Source: JAXMCI01 sp046349435
GTDB taxonomy: Bacteria > Pseudomonadota > Alphaproteobacteria > Dongiales > Dongiaceae
NCBI GenBank assembly: GCA_046349435.1
Contig: JAXMCI010000001.1
Location: forward strand, 370,080-434,079
Direction of reading: 5' to 3'
DNA: 64,000 nucleotides
Both the position numbers and the translations under genes were made by a program. This document shows positions 63,734 through 64,000 of this stretch, piece after piece. Below the pieces are notes generated by a model that searched no databases, was not told the origin of the DNA, and worked only from the letters and a program-made list of their open reading frames with translations. The number at the start of each line of letters is the position of its first letter. Position 1 is the stretch's first letter.

Positions 63734-64000
63734 TCAGGCCGTTGCGGGCGCGTGAAGCAGGCCGCGGGCCTGCCGCTCGGCCGGGAGCTGGCTGGCATAG
63801 ACGATCTCGTTGACCGGCGTCGCGACCCCGGAGTCGCGGCCGAGCCGCACCACCGCGCCGTTCCACGCCTCGAGCTCCGAAGGCCGGCCCTCCGCGAGGT
63901 CGCGCTGCAGCGAGGTGGTGCCCTCGGGCGGCAGCCGGTCGACCAGCGCCATCGTCTCCGCCACCAGGGCGGGCCGCAGCGCGACCCCGCGGGCCCGGCC
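63734..64000 (-). CDS. Ketopantoate reductase family protein, C-terminal part
   Basis: Partial gene running past the right edge; its start is outside the window. The visible 88 residues match the C-terminal domain of the ApbA/PanE 2-dehydropantoate 2-reductase family: TTSLQRDLAEGRPSELEAWN is the substrate-binding Ser/Asn region, followed by GAVVRLGRDSGVATPVNEIV and ASQLPAERQARG. Family members reduce ketopantoate or related 2-oxoacids with NADPH. It ends 114 nt before the LLM gene start, which leaves room for a promoter. Confidence 0.8.
   Translation of the reverse strand, partial: GRARGVALRPALVAETMALVDRLPPEGTTSLQRDLAEGRPSELEAWNGAVVRLGRDSGVATPVNEIVYASQLPAERQARGLLHAPATA

Overview
The window is a stretch of very GC-rich bacterial chromosome packed with metabolic and transport genes. 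The rhizobial-type rhamnose operon, the minCDE order, an FnrL-type box before hemN, Tat- and Sec-exported proteins, and the palindromic intergenic repeats all fit a free-living alphaproteobacterium, perhaps near the Rhodospirillales or Rhizobiales. That placement is inference: there is no rRNA or other taxonomic marker here.

Layout. 0.5-9.6 kb: L-rhamnose uptake and catabolism (rhaR-T-P-Q-S-K leftward, rhaD rightward, with a direct-repeat operator region between). 9.7-14.3 kb: oxidoreductase, HAD hydrolase, aldolase-like protein, SYLF lipoprotein and an SDR. 14.4-19.0 kb: a three-gene 2-oxoacid:acceptor oxidoreductase operon (korC-A-B type). 19.4-25.2 kb: hemN with an FNR box, acetolactate decarboxylase, a broken membrane protein, and an amidase/creatininase pair. 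25.3-26.2 kb: a TacAT-type toxin-antitoxin module. 26.4-31.8 kb: a peptide-type ABC transporter. 32.1-42.2 kb: housekeeping and envelope genes (minCDE, epmA/efp, secreted chorismate mutase, lipoprotein adenosine deaminase, DegP protease, secreted 5'-nucleotidase, an Hpt protein). 42.2-45.9 kb: a Met/Cys-type PLP enzyme, a cupin and a fused ABC permease.

45.9-64 kb looks like an organosulfur acquisition region. It holds tauABCD and then a long leftward series: alkanesulfonate-monooxygenase-like LLM protein, acyl-CoA-dehydrogenase-like flavoprotein, class II aldolase, solute-binding protein, NtaA/DmoA-family LLM monooxygenase, DMSP-lyase-family cupin, and a complete second peptide-type ABC transporter. 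The overlapping monooxygenase and DMSP-lyase-like genes are the most interesting feature of the window.

Reading frames are broken in patches (rhaK, the membrane protein at 21.6-23.1 kb, the oppD-like ATPase, tauBCD, an APC permease remnant, the class II aldolase and the acyl-CoA-dehydrogenase-like gene), while many kilobases between are clean. Frame breaks in GC runs could be assembly errors or real gene decay; the sequence alone cannot decide. Entries typed pseudogene carry this caveat.
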